Part shown: piece after piece, positions 44,761 through 55,682 of the stretch
Numbering within the stretch: the stretch's first letter is position 1
Layout of the letters: each line of letters opens with the position of its first letter
NCBI GenBank assembly: GCA_016648135.1
Contig: JADDOH010001502.1
Coordinates: 1-64,000 of the forward strand
Length of the DNA stretch: 64,000 bases
DNA from: Agrypnia vestita
Lineage: Eukaryota > Arthropoda > Insecta > Trichoptera > Phryganeidae
Reading direction: 5' to 3'
Position numbers and translations under genes: made by a program
Notes under the pieces: model-generated
Seen by the model: only the letters and a program-made list of their open reading frames with translations
Told to the model about the DNA's origin: nothing
Database searches by the model: none

Positions 44761-46040
44761 GGTCCTTACATATGAAATTGGCGTTTTGCCGTACTGGCAA
44801 ATTTGATCTCAAATATCTTCTCTTTGGTTAGGAATTCCAAATCCAAATTTATACAGCTATTTACTCATGTATTTGTGTTTTGAAAATTATAATTCATTTG
44901 TTTTTTCCTCAATTGTTTTTTTCTTTGCGTCACTCAGTTTACAAAATGAAAAACTTGAAATATCGCGTTATTTACGAGTACGAGTTCCACCGTGGCACCA
45001 GTGCTGCAGAAACGGCTCGAAGGATTAATGATGTGTATGGCGACGGTGCCGCAAAAGAAAACACAGTGCGTTTTTGGTTCCAACGTTTTCGTTCTGGAAA
45101 TTTCGACCTGCAGAACAAGCCCCGTGGACGGCCGGAGACCAAAGTTGATAATGAAGAATTGAAGGCTATTGTGGAAGCGGATCCATCGCAAACCACATCC
45201 GAGTTAGCTGCAGGCTGCGGTGTTAGTGATAAAACTGTTTTAATCCACTTGAAGTAAATTGGTAAGGTGAAAAAGCTTGAAAGGTGGGTACCTCACGAAT
45301 TGAGTGAAGCAAATCAACAAACGCGCGTTGACTGCTGCGTTGCATTACTCAACCGGCACAATAATGAAGGGATTTTAAATCGAATCATTACCTGTGATGA
45401 AAAGTGGATCCTGTACGATAATCGGAAGCGCTCATCGCAATGGCTGAACCCTGCCGAACCAGCCAAACCATGCCCCAAGCGAAAATTGACTCCAAAAAAG
45501 TTACTTGTGAGCGTTTGGTGGACTAGTGCTGGTGTCGTTCACTACAGCTTTCTTAAATCTGGCCAGACGATTACGGCAGATGTCTATTGTCAGCAACTGC
45601 AAACCATGATGGAAAAGCTAGCTGCTAAACAACCGAGGCTGGTTAATCGCTCTAGGCCACTGCTGCTTCATGATAACGCTAGACCACACACTGCACAACA
45701 GACGGCTACCAAATTAGAGGAGCTTCAATTGGAATGTCTAAGACATCCACCGTACTCTCCGGACCTTGCCCCAACAGATTACCATTTTTTTCGAAATTTG
45801 GATAACTTCTTGCAAAGGAAAAAATTCAACTCCGATGGGGCAGTCCAAACCGCCTTCAAAGATTTTATTGATTCCCGTCCGAAAGGTTTTTTTAGTAAAG
45901 GGATCGATGAACTACCTATGAGAAGGCAAAAGTGCATAGATAGCAATGGTACATACTTTGATTAAATAAATATATTATAATAGAAAAAAATCGGCTTTAT
46001 GTTCCTCCCATTCTAAACACCAATTTCATATGTAAGGACC
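44761..46040 (+). mobile_element. Mariner element (cecropia-type), near-intact
   Basis: Tc1/mariner-superfamily DNA transposon of 1280 bp. Terminal inverted repeats: GGTCCTTACATATGAAATTG at 44761 and the complement ending at 46040, continuing with one difference to about 25 bp. Flanked by the TA target duplication at 44759-44760 and 46041-46042. It encodes one transposase (44946-45965) with a single internal stop. Leader 185 bp, 3' part 75 bp with AATAAA at 45964-45969. Low decay suggests relatively recent activity. Confidence 0.9.
44946..45965 (+). pseudogene. Mariner transposase, one internal stop
   Basis: Cut-and-paste transposase of about 339 residues. The N-terminal DNA-binding region has a helix-turn-helix (about residues 15-60, GTSAAETARRINDVYGDGAA) and a second near 80-104. 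The catalytic triad is complete: D151 (TCDEKW), D243 (LLHDNARPH) and D278 (YSPDLAPTDYHFF), spaced D-34-D. The frame is broken once by TAA at 45255-45257 (codon 104) in the linker just before IGKVKKLERWVPHEL. Related mariners have Gln here, so a single C-to-T change explains the stop. The frame resumes immediately and runs to ...SNGTYFD. It resembles the transposase domain of vertebrate SETMAR/Hsmar1, hence the cecropia-type label. As it stands it makes no full protein. Confidence 0.9.
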
Positions 46041-46164
46041 TAATAGTATTATTGTAACTCAAATTATTAATAATGTAAACTTAAATGACATAATATGAGT
46101 GCTTATCTGAGTCTGACGGCAATTAGGTGCAAATTTAACATTCAGAAACAGGTACGGCACATCA

Positions 46165-46570
46165 GTTTATAGGTTACCCGCGCGGCTTCGCACTTCGCAC
46201 GCATACATTTTTAGTAACTTTTATCAATTTGCGTATTAACTTTAACATACAGAAATATGTCTTCGCGGACTTTTTTATAGAACTTTTTGAGTTGTACAAC
46301 TTCTCTATAAAAAGTATTTAAATATCTTTTACCGTTGAGGCAGGTTTGTAAAAAAACCCATCGCTCGACCAATTTTTCGTCGACTTTGGTTGTAAAATAG
46401 GTCACCACGAAAATCTCTTTTATTTCAACGAAATAATATATACTTGTGTCCACCCTGAAAGTTCATTCTAGATGTTGGTGAAAGAATTTTTGAAATCGGA
46501 TGAGTAGTTTCGGAGATTACCTCCTACAATCCAAACTTACAAACTTTACCTCTTTATATATTAGTATAGA
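46165..46570 (+). repeat. Dispersed element, intact reference copy
   Basis: It begins near TTACCCGCGCGGCTTCGCAC and ends with TTACAAACTTTACCTCTTTA and TATTAGTATAGAT, an ending common in insect (notably lepidopteran) repeats. The middle (46200-46450) matches the two halves of 47320-47960 that flank a LINE insertion. No ORF of its own. Confidence 0.6.
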
Positions 46571-46869
46571 TGTACACTAGAATACGCCTGAAAATAAGTA
46601 TTAAAATAAAGTGATTGATTTAATTTGTTTAAATAAATTAAGTATGAAAGATATTTTTATTTATTTATTGAAATTAACGGACATAGTCAAATAAAATATA
46701 TTTCATGTTATGAACAACATAAAATACATAAGAATAAAAGTTATAGCAATTTAAAAGAAAAGCAAGGACAAAAGATAAGAAGATATATTGCAGGCCCCAA
46801 AAATATTATTCCCAATAGAAACGATACTTAATAAAGATAAGATAAATTCAATTGAAACGTCTTGCAATA

Positions 46870-47000
46870 GCAACCCGCGGTTAGTACGGGAAGCGGGCAC
46901 TACTGATGGCCTGCTTTAACGGGCTCAGCCCTGGCCAGAACCGGTGCCGCGGCCGCCGCTATAAAAGATGCATGCAACTGTGTCTTCCGGCCGTGTCCGT
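46870..47000 (+). promoter_or_regulatory. GC-rich block with TATA box
   Basis: GC-rich sequence (GGTGCCGCGGCCGCCGC) leads into TATAAAAG at 46960-46967, a strong core-promoter motif. A start about 30 bases on would fall near 46990. The frame behind it (46968-47186, 72 codons) is Arg-rich and not recognised. It could be a promoter of a host transcript or of a solo LTR; no flanking direct repeat was found. Confidence 0.35.
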
Positions 47001-47319
47001 ATCACCGGAGTTTCACCTTACATCATTGTTATGCGAAGGATGCAAATCATATGCACGTATGTACGTGCGGACATCCGTGAGAAATTCCTCGGTCGTTTCA
47101 GTAAATTAACACAAGGTTTTTTTGAAAGAAGTGGATTCACGTTTCGTCTTATTCACTTTGGCCGGATTCGTTACCGTGAAAATTAGATCTGTTAAAATGA
47201 TTACCTATCTACTAGATTAGACAATGTGATGACTGTATATTTGAAATGATCTGGATTTGTCAGTTAAAATTTTTCAACAATAAACTTGTTAAATAAAAGA
47301 TAAAACTATTTCATTAAGA

Positions 47320-47960
47320 GTAAAATAATTTTATGGTAATCACGCGTAGTCTTTTTAGTAACTTTTAGTAATATACTTGATCAATTTGTGTTTTAACCTT
47401 AACATATATATATATATGTCGTTGTGGATTTTTTATAGGACCTCATGAGATCTTCAACTTCTCTAAAGAAAGTATTTAAATATATCTTACCGTAAAGGCA
47501 TGTATGATAGAGTAAAGAATGAAGGTATTAGGAATGAATGTAAAGCTGATCGTAGCATAATACATAGAATAAAAATAGGGTCGCTCAGGTGGTTTGGGCA
47601 TGTTGAGCGAATGAATGAGGAAAGAATGGTAAGAAAGATATATGATGCAAGTGTTGACGGCGCCAGAAAGAGAGGGCGACCACGGAAGACGTGGCATGAC
47701 CAGATTAACCAGATACTGGAAGATGGTCCTGTTAGAAGCCTGAACAACCGTCGAGCTTGCATGCGAAGATGTGTGAATGTAGACAAAGCGAAAATTGTAT
47801 GTCAGGACAGAAGAGTATGGCGCTCTATCCTCTCTGCTTATCCCCACGGGGAAACGGCGTGATGGTAAGTTACGACCATTTTTGTCGTCCTTAGTTGTAA
47901 AATATGTTACCACGAAAAGCCCTTTAAATTTAACGGGATAATATATAGCCTATTCCACCC
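47320..47960 (+). repeat. Older dispersed element interrupted by a LINE
   Basis: 47330-47500 (TTTTTAGTAACTTTTAGTAA to TCTTACCGTAAAGGCA) and 47874-47960 (GACCATTTTTGTCGTCCTTA to ACGGGATAATATATAGCC) are the two halves of one copy of the 46165-46570 element. About 25 bp present in the reference copy are missing at the junction. Confidence 0.65.
47501..47873 (+). pseudogene. LINE C-terminal fragment, open frame, nested insertion
   Basis: A 120-codon open frame gives the C-terminal tail of a LINE ORF2: LRWFGHVERMNEERMVRKIY, then RKRGRPRKTWHDQI, DRRVWRSILSAYPHGETA and a TGA at 47860-47862. The piece is 5'-truncated inside the ORF. It ends 11 bases after the stop at TGGTAAGTTAC with no poly(A) or 3' UTR, and the next base already belongs to the interrupted repeat. 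The copy at 37585-38326 ends at the same position. It lacks the RT core, so it is not functional. Confidence 0.75.
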
Positions 47961-47979
47961 AAGTTGGTGTCACCAACTT

Positions 47980-49640
47980 TAAAGCGAACAAACCAATGTC
48001 AGCACGCATTTTCGCTAATTGTCGTGTAAAAGATGGTTGAGATCGCGAACTGACTCAGCAGATTTCCGTCCTTTTTCGAAGTGTTACAGCTTATGTATAA
48101 TGTGGCGTGTATGGTTATCGATGCACATTTCAATTTCCTACAGAATTATTCAAAAGACATTGACACCTCCCTCATATGAAATGTATAAATCTATATAAAA
48201 ATGTATAATAAGTCAAGAATGCAGGTTTTCAGGAGAGCCAAAACATAATATAGGAATTTCGTTTGTTTATTATTATTATATTATAGAGTCTTTGTTATTC
48301 TTATCTATTTTTTTCACCAGTAGTTTTGTTTTTTGCACAAGAATGTTGTACCAAGTTGACTAATGTCGTTTTTTCTTGCCAAATTTTTCAAATAATTAAT
48401 CATGTCATGATATGTCCTTTTTCAAAAAATTGAAAAATAGTCGCACTTTATTTTATTTTCTGACTTATCTAATTTTCTCTTGCTAGATATGTATCTAAAG
48501 AACAACCCTGCATACTTAACTCAAAACTCGATTTTATTGACTCATTCGGTTGTTCCTTTCGCCCACAGAAATTTACCTTTAAACCTCATACAGAAAGAAA
48601 CATTGAGATTTTTCATATAAGAGTCGTATATTTTAACAACAATGACTTTTATACTCCAGCCGAGAGTATGAAAAATCCCTAGCCTACAGAAGCGACATTT
48701 AAATCATTCAATTAATTTCATTAATTAACAATATGAATCATTTGAACAATTGCTTTTTAAGAGGCCGGATGAATTTGTTGGGAGATTTATGTGTCTACTG
48801 TTACATTGTATTTTAATATTTGTAATGATTTTCTCATGTATACCTGTCGTTTACATTGGATTTTTGCGTGATTTGTAATTTTAATTTATTTTATTCGGAT
48901 TTATTTAACCACCAACTGGGAGACCAGAATGCTGGATACATTTTTATACGCTGTAGTGTTAGTGAGTTTGTAAATGTAGTAATATTCTCAATATCTTTAA
49001 ATTCTCTCTCCGTTTTCACGATCGGTAGCATTCCCTCCATTCGTCAGTCGTTCTCCAGTCGTTCAGTCGTCTCACGCTTACAATAATTATTCAAGGATAT
49101 CCCGGAGAAGGATATCCCGAAAATCAGAATATACTCAACAAATAAAATAAAAGCTTTAGCAAACAACTGGCTTACCTCCAAAGGTAGAACAGCAACTGAA
49201 AACTTACTTACTGTAATTGCATAACAATGTCTATAAATAAAAATATATACCTATATAAATAAATTAATTAATTAAGGAAAATAAAAAATAATCATAAACT
49301 AAACTTTAACCCTTTTTACATTAAACAATTATTCTACACATATTTGCACTTGGACTTATGACTCACTTAACTTACCACTAACACTGCACTTGATACTTTG
49401 TAGATACATAATTCCTATCTTATGAAAATAAATATTACTGACGAATTTAAAAAAATATTATAATTGTGTTCTATAACGCCACTCTGGGACAGGCGTAGCC
49501 TAGTAGAGTGGCATAATCCACAAATTTAACAACAACAAAAAAATGTGTAATTTATCTTATGTTGTTATTATTAAATTAGTATTAAGTACCTTTATTTGTA
49601 AACAAGGATTTTTTTAAATAAAAAAAAATAAATAAATCTG
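47980..49640. other. No gene recognised; possible LINE 3' end at 49480-49640
   Basis: Mostly AT-rich. At 49470-49640 a hairpin GCCACTCT/AGAGTGGC is followed by an AT-rich stretch and an AAATAAAAAAAAATAAATAA tail, like a plus-strand LINE 3' end. A 76-codon frame at 48856-49086 has no supporting features. Confidence 0.3.
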
Positions 49641-49649
49641 TCGTTGGGT

Positions 49650-50030
49650 ATAAATTGTATCTCGGAGTCCTTACTTGGTAACCAATATTTAAGTTACCAA
49701 GTAAGACAGACAACTGTTCGGGCAAATTGTGGATACGGTTTGTGGTCCAACGCCCGAACACAGCGTTACAAGATAAAATGGAAGAAGCAATTTAATTCTT
49801 AACGACAACTTGTTTCAAGTATTTGAGTTGTTCTTAAGAATACGTGAGTCTGTTCTGGATACCACATTCTTCCTTTTTCATAGAAGGATGCTTTCCTGTG
49901 CAAATCCACATCTCGGGTGCGCAGAACACTCAGTGTATTGACATATTGAGGATTGCCTCATCTGATGAGAATTGACACTGAGTGTTCTACGACTGCGACC
50001 TGCGAGTTCATTTCTCGGCTATGAAGAATA
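49650..50030. repeat. Cluster of three hairpins
   Basis: CTTACTTGGTAAC/GTTACCAAGTAAG (49669-49705), TGTTCGGGC/GCCCGAACA (about 49715-49762) and AGAACACTCAGTGT/ACACTGAGTGTTCT (about 49923-49992). Together they suggest one or two small foldback elements. No target duplication was fixed. Confidence 0.45.
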
Positions 50031-50734
50031 GTGATTAGGCACTATTTATGTACTCATAAAACATTTATAATATAAACTAAAATATATTTAATTTATATAA
50101 TCCCATTTATATAATTTGAAATAATATATATATTTCAATACAATACTTCATTTAGCGAATCTAATCTAAATATAATAGTCTGTCTGTCGGTTTGTAACGT
50201 CCGTAACTTGCTGGAATTACAACTTTAGATAATTAGACACGCGATCAGCGTGCGGCTCGGGCAACACGCAAGGGTAGCCCCACCAAATTACACGGTCTTG
50301 AGATTTTTATTTTATTACGCTTGTCATTAAGGGATAACACCACATTGAGGCATTAAAAATACTGTAACTAAAACTCATAGTTAGTGCATACATACACTGA
50401 TCAAGTATACATTATGGAAAAAGATTGGACTGAAATAAATGGAGGGTATATCAGTTGTTGATGGATTTCGATAAGTAACTGTTATGTAATTTTATTATTA
50501 TATTATGCTTTTAAGATTCTGATATTATACTTGCTTTCTACTTTGTAAAATATTTTTTTAATATATATCTTTTTGTATTGTGGTATTGTTATGTATATGT
50601 ATTTGTTTTTTTATTTGCTTTCTATTTTTATATTATCTATTTTTTTGTTTGTTTTTCTTGGGCATTCACTATGCAACAATCTCTAGACATTTTGTTTGAA
50701 GTGTTCAATCATTTAATGTACACTTACTTAATAT

Positions 50735-50805
50735 ACACTTCATCTTATTTTTTGTAAAAGCTCCAAAGGGCGTTAAGAAATAAAAATAATAATAATAATA
50801 AAAAA
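50735..50805 (+). repeat. LINE 3' end, plus orientation
   Basis: CTTATTTTTTGTAAAAGCTC and AAAGGGCGTTAAGAAATAAA then (AAT)n: the plus-strand counterpart of the terminus at 40105-40150. No coding sequence was recognised upstream. Confidence 0.5.
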
Positions 50806-51001
50806 AATATCTTTGTACTCGTCTATTAAAAACCTGCACGGCTCGTGGGTTTGTTTAAGAGTGTTTAAATTTCTTTCTACTCGTAATCCTTTCTTCTTCG
50901 ATCGTGCCTTACCTAGATGCGCACTGTATTATATCCGTGATATCAATAAAAGTTGCAACATTTAGTAGTACTCCCCGACTAACCGAAGCGATTCTATCCA
51001 A

Positions 51002-51232
51002 TTATTTGCCGGTGCACTCGAGCTCGCCGGCTATCATATTAATGCAATTGTACCATTTCTGAGTGCTATCATTATATGCTCGTATTATATTACGTGGGCC
51101 GTGTGTGTCTGCAGGGCTATCACAGACATCGAGTTCAAAATGACTCGGAATGTTCGTGTAGGGTTTGTCACCAGTAATTCTGACTTTTTTTATTGAAGTG
51201 AAAACTTCCTTAGGCGTACTTTGCGTTCTTTC
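51002..51232 (-). CDS. Candidate small coding exon
   Basis: The minus frame from about 51232 to TAA at 51002-51004 reads ERTQSTPKEVFTSIKKVRIT, then GDKPYTNIPSHFELDVCDSP, and ends MIAGELECTGK. It has no ATG at its start; an open stretch without Met continues a little upstream to a stop. Composition is protein-like and GC is above the surroundings. No strong acceptor and no nearby minus-strand AATAAA were found, so it may be a terminal exon, a mobile-element fragment or chance. Confidence 0.3.
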   Translation of the reverse strand, partial: ERTQSTPKEVFTSIKKVRITGDKPYTNIPSHFELDVCDSPADTHGPRNIIRAYNDSTQKWYNCINMIAGELECTGK

Positions 51233-51949
51233 CAAGCAGTGAACGAAAGTGAAACGTCACGCTCGATACACTGTATCGTGTACACTCGGCTCCAGTCGTC
51301 ATCAGCCATGTTTACTGTCTGATGCATTGTTATAATAATTGCGTTTTTATTATTATTACGTATTATAATAATAAAATAATTTTAGAATTTGATGTATTTG
51401 CATATAATCAGTGAAGCATTTCGAATGTACCTGTATACTGTGCGTACACAGTTTTCACTTTTTCACTATCGTGTGGTCATAAGCACAAACCCACTTTTAA
51501 AAAAAATTAAATATATTTTTTCATTTTCATATCACCTTGACGGACTGATTTAACTTATTGAAGACAGCTGTAGATAATTTCTTAATTAATTTCATGTGAG
51601 ATAGCTGGATTGTCGGCCCGGTTGACGTTGCAATGAATCATTATCTTTTGAATTTTCCGCTACTTATCAGTTATTCTCCTGAAGCCACGCTTTTAATTCG
51701 CCCAAGGCCAAAGTCTATCGAAAAATAATCTTTTCTAAAATTAAAAATAACAACGTCATCCCGGATTAACTTCCGTTTTAAAATTTTAATGAATCTTAAA
51801 TTAGCGTTTTTGTGCATCACCTCGATAAACAACCTCTCTCCACCTTTTAACGAAATCTTAAATCCTTTTTTGTTAATTTTTTCGATTTGCGACTAATACA
51901 AGTATATTAATTAAAAATCAATTTTGCTCTATTGAATTGAATTTATTAT

Positions 51950-52440
51950 CATTTAAACAATGGTCCATTGACCGTAACAAATAATAGTCCGAAGGAAAAA
52001 GATTTGGTGAATATGGAGGGTGCAACAAAACTTCCATGCCAAGGTTGTCGATTTTTTCTCGTAATTTCGCGATATATGAGAGCGGGCATTGTCATTATGC
52101 AAGAATAATCTAAAGTCTGCTTTCTTATTTTTGCCTTTTTTCTTTTTGCTACACTTAATTTATCTAATTACTTACTGTCGTACACTTCTGCTGTCAAATT
52201 TTCACGGGATTTGAAGAGCTCTAAATTCTTTTATAATCCCACTACCAACGGAGCATAAAAAAGCTTTTTGCAACAAAGTACGGGTTTTTGGAGTGGGAAC
52301 TGTCTTTGACCAGGAGTAAGCCATTGTTCTTGCCTTCCAACAATCGAGTAAATAACTATTTTTTCATCTTCACTTAACAAATCACCAAGAAACGATTGTA
52401 ATTTATGCTTTTGCTACACGTATCGACGTGAATTATCCGG
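51950..52440 (-). pseudogene. Decayed mariner transposase (second family)
   Basis: The minus strand, with frameshifts and stops, shows the mariner order: EQWLTPGQ (the 'K-Q-W' turn), a degraded VWW strand (KLFYAPLVVGL), ENLTAEVYDSK (usually 'T-I-T-A-E-V-Y'), then after a frameshift IAKLREKIDNLGMEVLLHPP and YSPNLFPSDYYLLRSMDH. The third catalytic Asp of 'S-D-Y' is kept, while the second Asp region (HDNARPH) is scrambled. It is unlike the 44761 copy, so it is a different subfamily. Terminal repeats were not found. Confidence 0.7.
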
Positions 52441-52604
52441 TTTATATATGTTATACTGAATCAAAATACCTTGTCTCCATACTTTGCCAATCTTCTTGAC
52501 GCACTAAACGGAATTAAATCATCATCACTAAATCGACATTGGCCAATCACCTACTGTATCCCATTTCCTCTTCCTCCACTCCTTCAATACTCCTTAATCA
52601 ACTC

Positions 52605-52682
52605 ATTTCCTCTTTTTTTTTTTTTTTACTTTCATATTGTTTGTTGCTTTTTTTTTTACTTTCATATTGTTTGTTGCTTACT
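52605..52682 (+). repeat. Poly-T tract and tandem duplication
   Basis: TACTTTCATATTGTTTGTTG occurs twice about 32 bases apart, each preceded by a T run. It is embedded in a pyrimidine-rich stretch (52555-52625). The 70-codon frames here are low complexity and not genes. Confidence 0.75.
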
Positions 52683-53039
52683 ATAAATTATCTTGAAAAT
52701 ATTCTCTTATTTAAGTTAGTACTTAATGTACTACGCCTTGAATCTTTCTAATTGGTTAATACAATGTACAATATGCTGCAACTGTTAAGATTCCTTAAAA
52801 ATGAATAAATAGTAAGCTAGTTTTTATATTATACGTCGAGGAGAGGCCTGAATCTATTTAATTGTGAAATAATTAATAACTCACATAGTCAGAAATGTCG
52901 CAATGAATGATATCATTATATAAATAGATAATGAAAACGACGTTCAATGGGTAAGTGATTTTAAGCAAATAAACTGATTAATCAAATAGTCTGAAACGAA
53001 ATGAAATGCACCTGCAATAACAATGCACTTGTGATAAAA

Positions 53040-53420
53040 AACGCCACAGACCCGGCGTTAGCACACGTTTTTGCTTGGCGAGCGCGATTCTCACGGGGCC
53101 GCGCAATCACGAACCGCTCCCATTGTTAGCTCGCCCGTTCATACTTCCAGTTTATTAAAAGTGAAAGTGCACCTATTTTCGTGCGTTTCGTTGGTAAATA
53201 TGAAAAAATGTATTATGCATGAGATGAAGAAACGCGGCCCGCGATGCGGCCGGCGATTCGCGGCGGGGAGCGGAGAACCCGCGGCGGACAAGTGCGGATG
53301 CGATCACCGCGGGACTTTTATTGTTTCGCCGCGATTTATATTTTAAAAGACGTTTCCGCGTGGCTGGAGCTCTGTAGGCGAATACTGGCAGACGCATGTT
53401 TGGCAATCAGCAATCGATGA
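53040..53420. promoter_or_regulatory. GC-rich island with short ORFs, possible promoter/first exon
   Basis: An abrupt GC-rich, CpG-rich block, with its peak at 53230-53340 (GCGGCCGGCGATTCGCGGCG). A plus frame from an ATG at 53200 gives 48 residues, basic and Cys-containing (MKKRGPRCGRRFAAGSGEPA). A minus frame is also open. Codon pattern does not decide between them. Most likely a CpG-rich promoter or 5' exon, or foreign DNA; no donor was fixed. Confidence 0.35.
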
Positions 53421-54395
53421 ATAGTACCCACAAAGACAGTAAAGTAGCCGGCAAACATCGTGAACAATTTTCGGCATAGTGGGGGAAAGTTTGCGCGTGT
53501 ACACTCCATACTAGCTCACCCCTGAGACCCAAAATTATTTGTCTTCTGCGCAGCTAAGCTACTGTTCAAGATATTTGTCGGCTATTATCCATCGCAGTAT
53601 TATACCAAACATTGATAAAATATTTTTTCAATTGGTTAAGCAACTTTGCAGAATGACATTTAAAAAAAAAGATTTTATTATTTGTTTGTATCTACTGATA
53701 TTTATTAATTACACCTACATGTTTCGGTCAGGGTGTTTTATAAATGTCAAATTATTAAAATGAATGATGTCTTTTGTTTTTCTAAATTGTTTTAAAAAAA
53801 TATTTTTAAATATTATTGCTAAAGTTCTTGATTACACACACTTATTGAATTTTTTTTTTGAATTGGACTAGTAGTTAAATTTAATTGATTATTAATAATA
53901 TTTTGTTTACTTTTACATGATTTACTAATTTCTTATGATTCTAAGTTATTCAACTTCAGACCAAAATTATTTATGTGTAAAATAGAAAGTCCTACATTTT
54001 TATCAAAACTGTGATCATTTTCTAATAAATGATTTGCAAATTCAGAAAAACCATGATTATTCAGACATATTAAATGCCCTTTTACTCTTACATTAAAATT
54101 AAATGAAACACGCAAATGTAATAAATAATATAAGTAGATACAAACAAATAATAAAATCAATTTTTTTATTTCTAAAATAAACTTTACATTTTCATTTATT
54201 TACAACATTTATGCTCTGAATGCAATTATGGCCCAAAAAATATCTGTCAAAAAAAGCAATACTACGTAATTGTAGTTTTTTGTTCTCGTTATTTAAATAA
54301 AACTAAGCATTATAAGTGACACTTTTGCATATTATTTAATAAAATGTAATTATTTTTTTAATATTTCATATTATAAAACAATCGTCTTTTAAAAA

Positions 54396-54776
54396 GGAGC
54401 GTCCATAAACCACGTGGTTCCATTTTGATCTCTTTTGAACCCCTCCCTTCCTCAATGTAGCCTTAACGTGGCTTTGGTTTTGATCCCCCCCCCCCTCCCG
54501 AGTGGAAGGAAGTTTTTTCACTTATTAATTCCAGAAGATATTTTGTGCTGTTTTCTCTTACCAAAATTATTTTAAAATGATTGATTGTATGCAAACCAAT
54601 TTGCGCAGGTTTATCGTTTGCATATTCTTTTGTTTCATTTCAATTGTGAAAAATAAAATAAATGAAAGAATTACGTAGCCTGACTCTGAACCCCCCTCCC
54701 CTCATGTAGCCCAGCGTAGTATTCTATCTAACACCCTCCCCTCCCTTGCTCAGGTCACGTGGTTTATGGACGCTCC
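54396..54776. mobile_element. MITE with GGAGCGTCCATAAACCACGT ends
   Basis: 381 bp. The left end GGAGCGTCCATAAACCACGT and the right end ACGTGGTTTATGGACGCTCC are perfect inverted repeats. Next to each end are C-rich blocks (CCCCCCCCCCTCCC and ACCCTCCCCTCCC). No ORF. The superfamily is not determined and no target duplication is obvious. Confidence 0.75.
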
Positions 54777-55682
54777 CAAAGGTATATTCTTGCACTCAAT
54801 TTAAAGAGAAATGTACCAAATGCAAGTATATAATATTTTACCTTTTATTTCTATATAGTATAACTAAGAAAAGATGAATAAAAATATAACATTCTTAACT
54901 CAAAAACGACATTTTTGTAAATCGATAGTCTTGCACTCGTAGTACGATATGAAATGATAGATATTGTGTTTAGAACAGAGTGATGGTTACCTATGAAATG
55001 AGTTAAAATAATATTAGTAACTGAAAAATAAGTAAAGCAAGATACAAAAAAATTGGGGTTCTAGTGTTCTGTGGTCCCGTCTGTTTTTGAGTGTTGGGAT
55101 GGTAATCACCGAATAAGTCGTACATCGTCTGTCGTAAATCTACGTCTTATCTTTTTTTCGAGTGTTGGAGGATTCAACAAAATAACAATCATGTTATTTT
55201 TTATGTTTTATCTCGCATGAATTGTAGTCTCAGTCGTCGGCGTAGATATTAGGAACGTTGAAGCGATAGTAATGCTGTGAACACCCGTTACATAAACGGT
55301 TCCCATTCATTTTATGTGCAACGAGCTACACTTACTTAGTGTACTTAGGCAGACATCAGACACCAGGGACCTGAACCGCAAAACGACATCCGGCTTGAAC
55401 CAATTGCTTCAGATCGGTTTAACAATAATACAGGGCGTTCATGAAACCAAACACAGATTAAATAAAAATATTTTCACGTTACCAATACACTCTTATGCGA
55501 TTTTACCACGGTATTATTACTACTAATAGTATTTCTCGGCTCATATTTTTATTGTCTGAAATTGTACATATTATGTCTAACAGAAATAACATTTCTATTA
55601 TTTTGTATGAAAGTATTAGGAGCAAAAGCGCCACTATCTAATAGACAAATGGATTTTAAAACCAGGTATTTTAAAAATAATA

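Noticed and set aside
44934..45196. Minus ORFs within the mariner
   Set aside because: Antisense shadows of the transposase.
47476..47913. Minus ORFs of 145 and 99 codons
   Set aside because: Antisense of the LINE C-terminal tail at 47501-47873.
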